Below the pieces are notes generated by a model, which was not told the origin of the DNA, made no database searches, and saw only the letters and a program-made list of their open reading frames with translations. The translations under genes and the position numbers were made by a program. 64,000 bases of DNA from assembly GCF_029215995.1 (NCBI RefSeq), contig NZ_JAEMVB010000003.1, positions 46,373 to 110,372 on the forward strand, written 5' to 3'. Positions 38,203 through 46,390 of this stretch are shown here, in pieces. Position 1 is the first letter of the stretch. The number at the start of each line of letters is the position of its first letter. This DNA is from Sulfurimonas sp. SAG-AH-194-L11. Lineage in GTDB: Bacteria > Campylobacterota > Campylobacteria > Campylobacterales > Sulfurimonadaceae.

Positions 38203-38802
38203 ATGAAATATATACTATTTTTACTAATAACTATCACTTTAAGTGCTCAAAATGATTTTTCTGCACGTCTCCTTTATGGAACAGCAAGTAACAAGGCCTT
38301 GGGTGAGATACTTGTCGGAGATATAGGCTCTTATCCTGAAAACTTAAATGTTATGGCATTGGATGTAGGTTACTTACTTCAAGATAATAGCTTTGATTTA
38401 CCCATAGATATCTATGCTAAAGTAGGTCTCTCACAGTTTAATGAGGATGCATTCTCAGATATTTATGAACTGCTTGTATATGTAAAGTTACTCTATAATA
38501 TTGACTTTTTAGATAATCGTATTAGATTTGGATTTGGAGAGGGTTTCTCATACACTAGTGACATTATTCGACTAGAGCATTTAGAAGCACAGACTATAGC
38601 AGATGGTAAAACATCACAGTTTTTAAACTATTTAGATATCACAGTTGATTTTGACTTTGGAAAACTCATAGGCTATAAACCTTTAGATGAGACATATATG
38701 GGAATAGCCCTTAAACATCGTTCAGGTATTTTTGGACTTATTAATGGAGTCTCAAAAGGTGGTTCAAATTATAACTCTATCTATATAGAGAAAAACTTTT
38801 AA
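38203..38802 (+). CDS. Outer-membrane beta-barrel-like protein, HRSG family, copy 2
   Basis: 199 residues. Signal peptide (KYILFLLITITLSAQ) and the same body plan as copy 1; the two share the C-terminal KHRSG, GGSNYN and YIEKNF segments and differ most in the first half, so they are old tandem duplicates. Of two adjacent ATGs (38200 and 38203), the second has the better distance from AAGGA. It follows copy 1 by 8 bases and is 11 bases before hemJ. Confidence 0.65.
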   Translation: MKYILFLLITITLSAQNDFSARLLYGTASNKALGEILVGDIGSYPENLNVMALDVGYLLQDNSFDLPIDIYAKVGLSQFNEDAFSDIYELLVYVKLLYNIDFLDNRIRFGFGEGFSYTSDIIRLEHLEAQTIADGKTSQFLNYLDITVDFDFGKLIGYKPLDETYMGIALKHRSGIFGLINGVSKGGSNYNSIYIEKNF

Positions 38803-38813
38803 GGATTTAGTAT

Positions 38814-39236
38814 ATGTATGAATGGGTTTTATGGTTTCATGTCGTCTCTTTTATCTCTTGGTTTGCAGTGCTTTTTTATCTTCCACGGCTTTTTATCTAC
38901 CATACAGAGCACAAAGATAATGAGGGTTTTGTAAGGGTTGTGAAAATTCAAGAGTATAAACTCTTTAAGTATATTGGTGTACCTGCAATGTGGGCAACTC
39001 TGCTCAGTGGTTCATATCTTGTCTATGAGATAGGTTTTGCAGGCAACAGATGGTTACATGCAAAGCTTCTTTTTGTAGCTATTTTGATAGCTTACTTTTT
39101 CTCAATGAATTTTTATAGAAAACAGTTAGAAAAAGATGAGTGTGAAAAAAGTGGAAAGTTTTTTAGAATGTATAATGAGGTACCAACTCTTTTAATGATG
39201 CTTATTGTAGGAATGGTAGTTCTAAAACCTTTTTAG
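38814..39236 (+). CDS. hemJ: Protoporphyrinogen IX oxidase HemJ
   Basis: Membrane enzyme oxidising protoporphyrinogen to protoporphyrin in heme synthesis, used where HemG and HemY are absent. 140 residues, four membrane helices. The family pattern FHVVSFISWFAVLFYLPRLF at the N-terminus contains the conserved His, and RWLHAKLLFV the second His. Last gene of the unit; a strong hairpin separates it from der. hemB is the other heme gene here. Confidence 0.9.
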   Translation: MYEWVLWFHVVSFISWFAVLFYLPRLFIYHTEHKDNEGFVRVVKIQEYKLFKYIGVPAMWATLLSGSYLVYEIGFAGNRWLHAKLLFVAILIAYFFSMNFYRKQLEKDECEKSGKFFRMYNEVPTLLMMLIVGMVVLKPF

Positions 39237-39257
39237 AAGTCTCCTCAATAGAGTCAA

Positions 39258-39280
39258 TAAAAGGAACAGAGTTCCTTTTA
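39258..39280. terminator. Bidirectional terminator between hemJ and der
   Basis: A perfect 10-bp stem TAAAAGGAAC/GTTCCTTTTA with a 3-base loop between converging genes; A- and T-runs on both sides make it work on either strand. It includes the der stop codon. Confidence 0.75.
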
Positions 39281-40762
39281 CTTTTCACCGCGTTTTTTGG
39301 CTTTAAAGAGTAGAGGTGTTCCTGTAAAGTTAAAAGCCTCTCTCATCTTGTTAGTCAAGTATCGTCTGTATGTAAAGTGAAGTCCACTTGGTTTATTCAT
39401 AACAATAGCTATCTTTGGTGGTCGCGTTTCATACTGTGTTGCATAGTAGATACGGATAACTTGTCCACTAACACTTGGAAGCGTATGGCGACGAAGTGCT
39501 CTCTCTATTACCTCATTTACCTTACTCGTAGAAATTCTTTGTGAGTAATTCTCATTTATCTCTAAAATCATATCGTGAAGTTTATCTACACGCTGATGTG
39601 TCAGTGCCGAAAGAGTTAAGATAGGAGCATACGAGAGGAACTTAAATCTATCACGAATTTCTACAATAATTTTGTCGTGATCTTCGCGTTTAGAGATATC
39701 CCATTTATTAAGCACGATGATACAAGCTAAACGGTTAGAATCAACAAGTCCTGCTATCTTCTCATCAAGGTCTAAAAACGGTTGACTTGCATCTAAAACA
39801 ACCAGTGCCATGTTTGAGTTTTCTAGCATCTCAGTTGTACGCATTAATGCATACTTCTCAATCCCTAAAATTCTACCACGACGACGCAGACCAGCTGTAT
39901 CTACAAAAGTAAGTTGCTTTCCACCATACTCTACTGTCTCATCAATAGGGTCAATAGTTGTCCCAGCAACACTACTCACAACGCAGCGTTCTTCACCAAG
40001 AAGAGCATTTAAAAGTGAAGATTTACCAACATTTGTACGACCAATTATGGCAATTTTTATGTGATTTATATCTTCTTCATTAAACTCTTTGATTCGGTCG
40101 TTATTTCCAAAGATAGAGTCATCAGTGATAACGCCATCCATCTCATCTTCATCCCAGTATGTAAAACCATCATCATCTTCATCACGAGAGTTAGCAAAGA
40201 ACTCTTCATCATCGATTGAGTCTACTTCCTCACGGATTACTTCAACTACTTCTTCCTCTTCTTTTACCGTATCTTCTTCAGGGATTTTGTCTGCTATCCA
40301 GTCAAGTAGTTCAACTGTGTTACGGTTATGTGCAACAGAGATACCAAAAATATCACCTGTACCAAACTCGTAAAAATCCCAGAGGTTCTCTTTCATTTTA
40401 TCATTGTCAATTTTATTTACAACTAACGCCATGTCTTTTCCCATAGCTTGAAGCTCATAAAAAAACTTTTTATCTTCATCTTCTGGTATGCTTTTTCCAT
40501 CTACCATATAAAGAATTATATCAGCTGCATAGGCCGCCTTAAGAGACATCTCTTTAATCTTGTCAAAAAGTTCACACCCTTTATCAAGCCCACCAGTATC
40601 AAGAAGGAGAGCTTCTTTGTTGTTAACAACAAAGTGACGGCGTTTAACATCACGAGTTGTTCCTGCTTGTTCTGAAGTAATCGCATCACGATTCTTTACT
40701 AAACGATTAAAAAGAGAACTTTTTCCAACATTTGGACGACCAACGATGGCGATTTTTTTCAT
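39278..40762 (-). CDS. der: GTPase Der (EngA)
   Basis: Ribosome-assembly GTPase with two G domains. 494 residues. First P-loop GRPNVGKSS (about 8-16), second GRTNVGKSS (about 240-248), each with its DTAG/DTGG and NKxD motifs, and a C-terminal KH-like domain ending in FKAKKRGEK. An acidic linker rich in Glu and Asp (about 165-235) is longer than in E. coli, as is common in this group. Confidence 0.97.
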   Translation of the reverse strand: MKKIAIVGRPNVGKSSLFNRLVKNRDAITSEQAGTTRDVKRRHFVVNNKEALLLDTGGLDKGCELFDKIKEMSLKAAYAADIILYMVDGKSIPEDEDKKFFYELQAMGKDMALVVNKIDNDKMKENLWDFYEFGTGDIFGISVAHNRNTVELLDWIADKIPEEDTVKEEEEVVEVIREEVDSIDDEEFFANSRDEDDDGFTYWDEDEMDGVITDDSIFGNNDRIKEFNEEDINHIKIAIIGRTNVGKSSLLNALLGEERCVVSSVAGTTIDPIDETVEYGGKQLTFVDTAGLRRRGRILGIEKYALMRTTEMLENSNMALVVLDASQPFLDLDEKIAGLVDSNRLACIIVLNKWDISKREDHDKIIVEIRDRFKFLSYAPILTLSALTHQRVDKLHDMILEINENYSQRISTSKVNEVIERALRRHTLPSVSGQVIRIYYATQYETRPPKIAIVMNKPSGLHFTYRRYLTNKMREAFNFTGTPLLFKAKKRGEK

Positions 40763-40866
40763 GGGAGAACCTTGTAAAACTTATGAAGAGTTGTTTATAC
40801 CCTAAGAGGATATTTATATTTTCGTAATTATAGCTAAATAATAGTTAGGAGAAGTTGTAAGAGGAG

Positions 40867-40891
40867 TATACTCCCTAGATATGGGAGTATA
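40867..40891 (-). terminator. Terminator after the LPP20-like gene
   Basis: A perfect 9-bp stem TATACTCCC/GGGAGTATA with a 7-base loop, 17 bases past the stop of the LPP20-like gene on the minus strand. Confidence 0.6.
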
Positions 40892-40908
40892 AGTATGCTC
40901 AAATAAGA

Positions 40909-41493
40909 TTAATTACTTGGGAATTGTTCATTTAATGCATCAAATGCTTGAGTGGCTTTAAACTCTTGCCATCTTGCATTGTCATTATTGAAACTTGATT
41001 TAACTGCATTTTTAATTGCACCATTTACTTCAGACTCAGGAATAGTCATAAGTATATAAAGTGCACCTGATGGAGCATTCCACATATCAATTGCCTTTGA
41101 GTTTGTTAGTTTAACATTAGCCGCTTGGTCAGTTACTGCTTTTGTAACTGCATCGACTGTTTCGCTCTTCCCATTTCCAGTTGTTTGTGTAAAACCTTGC
41201 ATTTTATCTTTGACCTGTGTTGCGATTTGCTGTGTTAAATCAGAACGCCCATTCATCATAGCTACTTTTCTCATGTGTGCCATACCTGCAGCACTTTTGT
41301 CAGCTATACCTACACCTGCATAAAAACCATCTACTTGAGGTATACATGTCCATCTTGGAGCTAAAACATTTTCTTGTTTACATTCAAATGTTGCTACATA
41401 AGGTTTAGGTTCTATATTATCTTCTTTATTTGCACATGCACTAAAAGCTAGAGCTAAACCTACTAGGGTAATTTTGGAAAGGGTTTTGATCAT
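40909..41493 (-). CDS. LPP20-family lipoprotein
   Basis: Outer-membrane lipoprotein of the LPP20 family. 194 residues from the ATG at 41493, which has an AAGGAC site; the ATG at 41526 lacks one. Lipobox LAFSACANK. The domain follows with FYAGVGIADKSAAGMAHMRK and NGRSDLTQQIATQVKDKM, the family core. Single gene between a divergent palindromic promoter and its own terminator. Confidence 0.82.
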   Translation of the reverse strand: MIKTLSKITLVGLALAFSACANKEDNIEPKPYVATFECKQENVLAPRWTCIPQVDGFYAGVGIADKSAAGMAHMRKVAMMNGRSDLTQQIATQVKDKMQGFTQTTGNGKSETVDAVTKAVTDQAANVKLTNSKAIDMWNAPSGALYILMTIPESEVNGAIKNAVKSSFNNDNARWQEFKATQAFDALNEQFPSN

Positions 41494-41526
41494 TGGTGGT
41501 GTCCTTGTTAAATGTTTGAAAGTCAA

Positions 41527-41563
41527 GTATACTAATATAAATCTTTAGATTTTATTAGTATAC
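41527..41563. promoter_or_regulatory. 37-bp dyad with divergent -10 boxes
   Basis: Two 10-bp arms GTATACTAAT and ATTAGTATAC enclose a second stem AAATC/GATTT with a TTTA loop. Each arm contains TATACT on the strand reading inward, so both strands could start transcription inside the dyad, each with a leader of about 50-60 bases to the LPP20-like gene (minus) and the phosphoribosyltransferase gene (plus). Confidence 0.5.
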
Positions 41564-41591
41564 AACATTAAATCTAACAATAAGGAATATT

Positions 41592-42032
41592 TTGAAGCAA
41601 TACTACTCATATGAAGCATTTAGGGTTGATACAAAAAAACTGATAGACCAAAGTAAAGCTTTTAAGCCAGAGTCCATTGTAGCTATTGCGAGAGGTGGTT
41701 TAACTTTAGCACACTGTATGGCTGAGGGTTTGGATATCAGGGATTTACAAAGTATAAGAACAGAACTATATGACAAAGAGAGACAGCGCGAAGAGATTAC
41801 ACTTTATGGAACTTGTGTTTTTGAAAATAATAGAAGAGTCTTAATAGTTGATGATATAGCTGATAGCGGAAAAACACTTCAAACTGTAGTAAGTTACTTA
41901 AAAAAGGCTTTCCCAAATGTAGAGTTTATGTCAGCAACACTTTTTTATAAAAAAACTTCTTTATATGAACCCGACTTTTGGATTAATGAGGCTAGTGAGT
42001 GGATAGAGTTCTTTTGGGAGAAAGATTTTTAG
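41592..42032 (+). CDS. Purine phosphoribosyltransferase (Gpt/xanthine-guanine type)
   Basis: Transfers phosphoribose from PRPP to a purine base for salvage. 146 residues. The PRPP-binding signature is VLIVDDIADSGKTLQT (about 82-97). IVAIARGGLTLAHCMAE near the N-terminus and the C-terminal FWINEASEWIEFFWE fit the xanthine/guanine branch, but base preference cannot be read from the sequence. Start is TTG at 41592 with AAGGAAT upstream. Confidence 0.85.
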   Translation: MKQYYSYEAFRVDTKKLIDQSKAFKPESIVAIARGGLTLAHCMAEGLDIRDLQSIRTELYDKERQREEITLYGTCVFENNRRVLIVDDIADSGKTLQTVVSYLKKAFPNVEFMSATLFYKKTSLYEPDFWINEASEWIEFFWEKDF

Positions 42033-42038
42033 TATGTG

Positions 42039-42941
42039 CTACTCAGCTATTACCCTGTCTCTACCTGTTTTCTTTGCTTTATAAAGAAGAGTGTCTACTC
42101 TTTTTACGAGTGAATTTAGTTCTTCATTGAGTCTATATTCTGTGACTCCAAAACTAGCAGTTATAGAGAGATTTTTATCTGAATGATGAGTACTTTTTAT
42201 AAGTGCATGTAACTTCTGTGCAATATTTGTAGCAATACTAAGATCTGAATTAGCTATAAAAATAAAAAACTCTTCACCTCCAAATCGAATGAAAGCATCA
42301 TTATCTCGTATGGATTTTTGCATTAACTTTGAGATAGAGATTAAAACAGCATCTCCGACATCATGTCCATATGTATCATTTACTTTTTTGAAGTGGTCGA
42401 TATCAAGCATTATTAATGAAAAAGGTTCTTGATAAGCTTTGACTCGGGATGTTAGTTGATAAAACTTATCTTCAGCTCCATAACGATTATAAGCACCTGT
42501 AAGTGGGTCAATGATATTACGTAACTCACTCTGTGTGAGTTCATTTGTTAGAGTTTTTTGTACAGTATCAATACTTTGTAAGTAAACAAGAAGATTTTTT
42601 AGTTGATGGAGGTAGCTCTTATAGGTAAACAGAGAGATTATATTATGCTCTTTAAGAGTACTTGAAAGATGGTCATAATCTTCAAGATGTGAAATAAGAA
42701 TGATAGGAGTATCCTTATTCTCTATATCGTTATGAATATTTTCTAAAAGTTCTAGTATCTCAATGCTATCGAGGCTGATGTAGATGAGAATTAAGTTAGC
42801 CTTGTTATCCATAAGATACTCTAGCGCTTCTTCTTTACTAGTTGTATATATTATATTTATATCTAAACTTTCCAATTGAGATGATAGCTCATCATGATAG
42901 TGTTGAGAGTTATCAAATGTAAGTAAGTTATATTCTTTCAT
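42039..42941 (-). CDS. Diguanylate cyclase with degenerate receiver domain
   Basis: 300 residues. N-terminal receiver-like domain (about 1-120) in which the phosphoacceptor Asp position reads LILIYIS and the acidic pair reads TFDNS, so it is unlikely to be phosphorylated normally. The GGDEF domain (about 130-298) has an active-type FIRFGGEEFFIFI and NDTYGHDVGD. No inhibitory RxxD was noted. It stands alone between the phosphoribosyltransferase and the DnaJ-domain gene; probably a cyclic-di-GMP producer with a non-phosphorylated sensor domain. Confidence 0.87.
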   Translation of the reverse strand: MKEYNLLTFDNSQHYHDELSSQLESLDINIIYTTSKEEALEYLMDNKANLILIYISLDSIEILELLENIHNDIENKDTPIILISHLEDYDHLSSTLKEHNIISLFTYKSYLHQLKNLLVYLQSIDTVQKTLTNELTQSELRNIIDPLTGAYNRYGAEDKFYQLTSRVKAYQEPFSLIMLDIDHFKKVNDTYGHDVGDAVLISISKLMQKSIRDNDAFIRFGGEEFFIFIANSDLSIATNIAQKLHALIKSTHHSDKNLSITASFGVTEYRLNEELNSLVKRVDTLLYKAKKTGRDRVIAE

Positions 42942-42960
42942 AAAGAGACTCTACAAAGAG

Positions 42961-43728
42961 TTAGCTGTTAGTATCTTTAAGTTTATGCTCTTGAATCATT
43001 TCATAAGCTTGGTTTATCTCTTGTGTTTTCTTTGTTGCCTCTTGCATATATGCCTCATCTTTGCCTTGTGATGCGATAATATCGGGGTGGTACTGTCTCA
43101 CTAGTTTTCTATAGGCTTTTTTAATAACTTTCATATCATCATCTTTACTCACACCTAAAACTTTATAAGCATCTTCAATATTTGCCTTAGGTGTAACATT
43201 TTTCATCATCTGCTCAAACTGATCAAAGATAGCATGGTAAGCATTTGGATCAAACTCTAATGCCTCGGCTATAGTTTGTAAAACATCTTCTTCTTCACTT
43301 GAACACTCACCATCAATAAAGGCGAGCTGAATTAAAAACCCCATAAACTGTTGTGTCTTTGCTCTATCACGTTTGATAACAGAGGCTAATTGATGTGCAA
43401 TATCCTCTGTATCACCACTTCGGTCTTTCTCTTCTTTAAAGATATCTTTTAAAATCTGTTTTGTCTTTTGAGGTTCTGGAAAAACAGCAGAAATATCATC
43501 AAACATAATGCCTATAAGTTGTGCTTCGAGAGCATCAACTTTACCATCAGCCTTGGCAACCTTCGCAACTAGTGCTACAAATAAACCTAGCTCACTACGC
43601 TTGAGAGAGTCGTGAGAAACAGAGAAGTTTTCAAATGCCTTTTTAGAGTAAGTTTCATATTTAGAGTAACTTTTGAATACAGAGTATAAGATATAGCCTG
43701 CAACAGCTAATATAATGAGATTTAACAT
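42961..43728 (-). CDS. DnaJ-domain co-chaperone, DjlA-like
   Basis: 255 residues: an N-terminal membrane helix (NLIILAVAGYILYSVF), a TerB-like helical domain (about 50-180) with AKVAKADGKVDALEAQL and IQLAFIDGECSSEEED repeats, and a C-terminal J domain (about 190-250) with the HPD motif in RQYHPDII. The layout equals DjlA, a membrane-anchored partner of DnaK. It reads away from the EamA gene across a 63-base gap. Confidence 0.85.
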   Translation of the reverse strand: MLNLIILAVAGYILYSVFKSYSKYETYSKKAFENFSVSHDSLKRSELGLFVALVAKVAKADGKVDALEAQLIGIMFDDISAVFPEPQKTKQILKDIFKEEKDRSGDTEDIAHQLASVIKRDRAKTQQFMGFLIQLAFIDGECSSEEEDVLQTIAEALEFDPNAYHAIFDQFEQMMKNVTPKANIEDAYKVLGVSKDDDMKVIKKAYRKLVRQYHPDIIASQGKDEAYMQEATKKTQEINQAYEMIQEHKLKDTNS

Positions 43729-43774
43729 AAATTTCCTTTTGATTTTTTTAATTATAAAGGAGAGAAGTTAATAG

Positions 43775-43795
43775 ATGGGTATAATTCCAAGATGA
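43775..43795 (+). promoter_or_regulatory. -10 box and possible six-codon leader of the EamA gene
   Basis: TATAAT at 43780-43785 lies only 6 bases before the EamA ATG at 43792, so transcripts from it would be leaderless. An overlapping six-codon frame (MGIIPR) from 43775 has an AAAGGAG site and its stop overlaps the EamA start as ATGA, which would allow coupling if transcription starts further up. Confidence 0.35.
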
Positions 43796-44679
43796 ATTAC
43801 ATTAAGAACTTAAATAAGGGTGTTAAGTATATGCTTATCGCCTCTTTTACCTTTGCCATAATGGGTGCTTTTGCAAAACTCTCAAGTGAGAGTATAAGCT
43901 CTTTAGAAGTTGTCTTTTTTAGAAATATTGCAGGGGTTTTGATAGTCGGTTTTGCTATTTTAAAAAAGCCTATGAGTCATAAAGGTGGTAAGCCATTACT
44001 ACTCTTTTTTCGTGGTTTTATGGGTTTTGTAGCACTCCTTGCTTTCTTTTATAACATCGCACATATTTCTCTCGGAGATGCTATGACTTACTCAAAAACT
44101 TCACCTATTTTTACAGCTATATTTGCATGGCTTTTTTTATCTGAAAAGCTTCCTCCAAAGGCTTGGATAGCTATTTTTGTTGGTTTTATAGGTATTGTGT
44201 TTATAACAGAGCCTAGTGGTATTGGCTTTTCAAAGTATGACCTTTTAGGGATATTTTCAGGTATCGGTGCAGCTTTGGCATACACCTCTGTCAGAGAGTT
44301 GAAATCTTACTATGATACAAGAGCTATCGTGCTCTCTTTTATGCTTGTAGGTACTATTGGACCTATTATTTTGTTTTTAATATCACCCTATTTTAATGAA
44401 CCCGAATTAGACTTTCTTTTGAGTGAATTTATTATGCCTAAGGGAGTAGTGTGGTTTTATCTCCTAGCAATGGGAATTTTTGCAACAATCTCACAACTGC
44501 TAATGACAAAGGCTTATGGAGAGACAAAAGCAGGGATAGTGGGAGCTGTTTCGTATACAAATATTTTATTTTCGATTATGGTTGGTGTTATGCTTGGAGA
44601 TGCATTACCATCTCTAACGAGTACATTCGGTATAATTTTAATCGTTTTAGCTGGCATAATGGTAGCAAAAGCAAAATAA
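43792..44679 (+). CDS. EamA-family (DMT) transporter
   Basis: 295 residues with ten membrane helices in two EamA repeats (about 10-140 and 150-290). FRNIAGVLIVG, GDAMTYSKTSPIF and GAALAYTSVREL fit the drug/metabolite exporter family. Substrate unknown. It has little ribosome binding site of its own (see the leader entry) and is followed by the kdsA promoter. Confidence 0.85.
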   Translation: MNYIKNLNKGVKYMLIASFTFAIMGAFAKLSSESISSLEVVFFRNIAGVLIVGFAILKKPMSHKGGKPLLLFFRGFMGFVALLAFFYNIAHISLGDAMTYSKTSPIFTAIFAWLFLSEKLPPKAWIAIFVGFIGIVFITEPSGIGFSKYDLLGIFSGIGAALAYTSVRELKSYYDTRAIVLSFMLVGTIGPIILFLISPYFNEPELDFLLSEFIMPKGVVWFYLLAMGIFATISQLLMTKAYGETKAGIVGAVSYTNILFSIMVGVMLGDALPSLTSTFGIILIVLAGIMVAKAK

Positions 44680-44681
44680 GA

Positions 44682-44687
44682 TATAAT
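44682..44687 (+). promoter_or_regulatory. -10 element of kdsA-ribH-nusB
   Basis: TATAAT 33 bases before the kdsA ATG, just after the EamA stop. Confidence 0.5.
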
Positions 44688-44719
44688 ATCTTCAATAAAA
44701 TTTTAACGAAGAAGAAAAT

Positions 44720-45511
44720 ATGAAACTTTTATCAGGACCTTGTGTTATAGAGAGCGAGAAAAATATTTTTAAAATAGCAAAAGAGTTAGAAAAATATCAT
44801 AATGATAATACTATCGACTTCTATTTTAAGGCAAGTTTTGACAAAGCCAACCGTACATCACTAGAGTCATTTCGGGGGCTAGGAATAGATGAGGGACTTC
44901 GCATACTGCAAAAAGTAAAAGATGACTTTGGCTATAAAATAGTAACAGATGTTCATGAATCAATTCAGGTAAATCAAGTCGCAGAGGTTGTAGATATGCT
45001 ACAAATTCCTGCATTTTTGTGTCGTCAAACAGATTTACTAGTAGCATGTGCAAAGACTTCTTGTGAAGTAAATATCAAAAAGGGACAGTTTTTATCTGCT
45101 GACGCGATGCAATATCCACTTTTAAAAATACTGCAAACTCGAGGCTGCACTGAGCCAACTTATGAAAATGCAAAAAAACATGGCGTTTACCTCTGTGAAC
45201 GTGGCAATAGCTTTGGATACGGAAATATGGTAGTAGATATGAGAAATCTTGTCATCATGCGAGAGTTTGCACCGGTTATCTTTGATGCCACACACTCAGT
45301 TCAGATGCCAACCGCAGAGAATGGTAAAACAGGTGGAGATAGTTCGATGGTTCCATACTTGGCTAAGGCAGCTGCGGCTATCGGTGTTGATGGTTTCTTT
45401 TTTGAGACACATTTTGATCCAAGTGTAGCTTTGAGTGATGGACCAAATATGCTAAAATTACAAGACTTAGAAAAATTAATACAAAAAATACAACAAATTC
45501 AAGAGATATAA
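44720..45511 (+). CDS. kdsA: 3-deoxy-D-manno-octulosonate 8-phosphate synthase
   Basis: Makes KDO-8-phosphate from PEP and arabinose-5-phosphate for lipopolysaccharide core. 263 residues. [10 protein letters not shown] at the start, [12 protein letters not shown], and [10 protein letters not shown] are family motifs. The presence of [18 protein letters not shown] is compatible with either metal class; the metal type is not settled here. First gene of kdsA-ribH-nusB, an order also found in Campylobacter. Confidence 0.96.
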   Translation: MKLLSGPCVIESEKNIFKIAKELEKYHNDNTIDFYFKASFDKANRTSLESFRGLGIDEGLRILQKVKDDFGYKIVTDVHESIQVNQVAEVVDMLQIPAFLCRQTDLLVACAKTSCEVNIKKGQFLSADAMQYPLLKILQTRGCTEPTYENAKKHGVYLCERGNSFGYGNMVVDMRNLVIMREFAPVIFDATHSVQMPTAENGKTGGDSSMVPYLAKAAAAIGVDGFFFETHFDPSVALSDGPNMLKLQDLEKLIQKIQQIQEI

Positions 45512-45521
45512 GGAAAAATAG

Positions 45522-45986
45522 ATGAAGTTAATTGAAGGTAAATTAAAAGTACTTAATGGTAAAAAAATCGCAATTGTAAGTACAAGATGGAACCATTTTA
45601 TAGTTGATAGACTAGTTGAGGGTGCTACTGATGCATTTGATCGTCATGGTGGAAATGAAGAAGATATAACTCAGGTTATCGTTCCCGGTGCATTTGAACT
45701 TCCGATGATAGTTGATCAACTACTTTCATCTGGAAAGTACGATGCTGTTTGTGCTTTGGGTGCTGTTATCCGTGGGGCAACTCCTCACTTTGACTATATC
45801 TCAGCTGAAGCAACGAAGGGTATCGCTGGTATGAGTTTAAAGTATCAAAAACCAGTGAGTTTTGGACTTCTTACGACTGACACAATCGAGCAAGCTATAG
45901 AGCGTGCAGGTACGAAAGCTGGTAACAAAGGTTTTGAAGCAATGACTACAGTTATTGAGATGATTAACCTATATGAGGAACTATAA
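45522..45986 (+). CDS. ribH: 6,7-dimethyl-8-ribityllumazine synthase
   Basis: Penultimate step of riboflavin synthesis. 154 residues. Substrate-binding segments [39 protein letters not shown] and [11 protein letters not shown] are all present. It lies 10 bases after kdsA and its stop overlaps the nusB start by one base. Confidence 0.96.
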   Translation: MKLIEGKLKVLNGKKIAIVSTRWNHFIVDRLVEGATDAFDRHGGNEEDITQVIVPGAFELPMIVDQLLSSGKYDAVCALGAVIRGATPHFDYISAEATKGIAGMSLKYQKPVSFGLLTTDTIEQAIERAGTKAGNKGFEAMTTVIEMINLYEEL

Positions 45987-46384
45987 TGGCAACTAGACAT
46001 CATGCTCGTATGGCTGTTGTAAGCCTTTTATATGCTTTTGATTTAGGCAATGGTAATACAGCTGAACATACAGATGAAATTCTTGAAGAGAAAAAGATTC
46101 GTAATAAACAAAAAGATTTTGCACTAGATTTATATAGTGGTGTTATGAGTCATCTTGATGCTTGTGATCAGGCAATTATTACACATCTAAAAGATTGGGA
46201 TTTTGAGAGACTAGGAAGTATCGAGCGTGCAACCTTGCGTTTAGCTGCTTATGAGATACTTTTTGGTGAACTTGACTCTGCTGTTGTTATCAATGAAGCA
46301 GTAGAGATTACGAAAGCATTTGGAACAGAACAGTCTCCTAAATTTATTAATGGTGTTTTAGATGCTATAAGTAAAGCCAAGTAG
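45986..46384 (+). CDS. nusB: Transcription antitermination factor NusB
   Basis: Part of the antitermination complex on rRNA operons. 132 residues, all helical. RHHARMAVVSLLYAFD at the start and LAAYEILFGELDSAVVINEAVE followed by KFINGVLDAI are diagnostic. Last gene of the kdsA-ribH-nusB unit; the cytochrome gene starts 6 bases later. Confidence 0.94.
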   Translation: MATRHHARMAVVSLLYAFDLGNGNTAEHTDEILEEKKIRNKQKDFALDLYSGVMSHLDACDQAIITHLKDWDFERLGSIERATLRLAAYEILFGELDSAVVINEAVEITKAFGTEQSPKFINGVLDAISKAK

Positions 46385-46390
46385 ATATAA

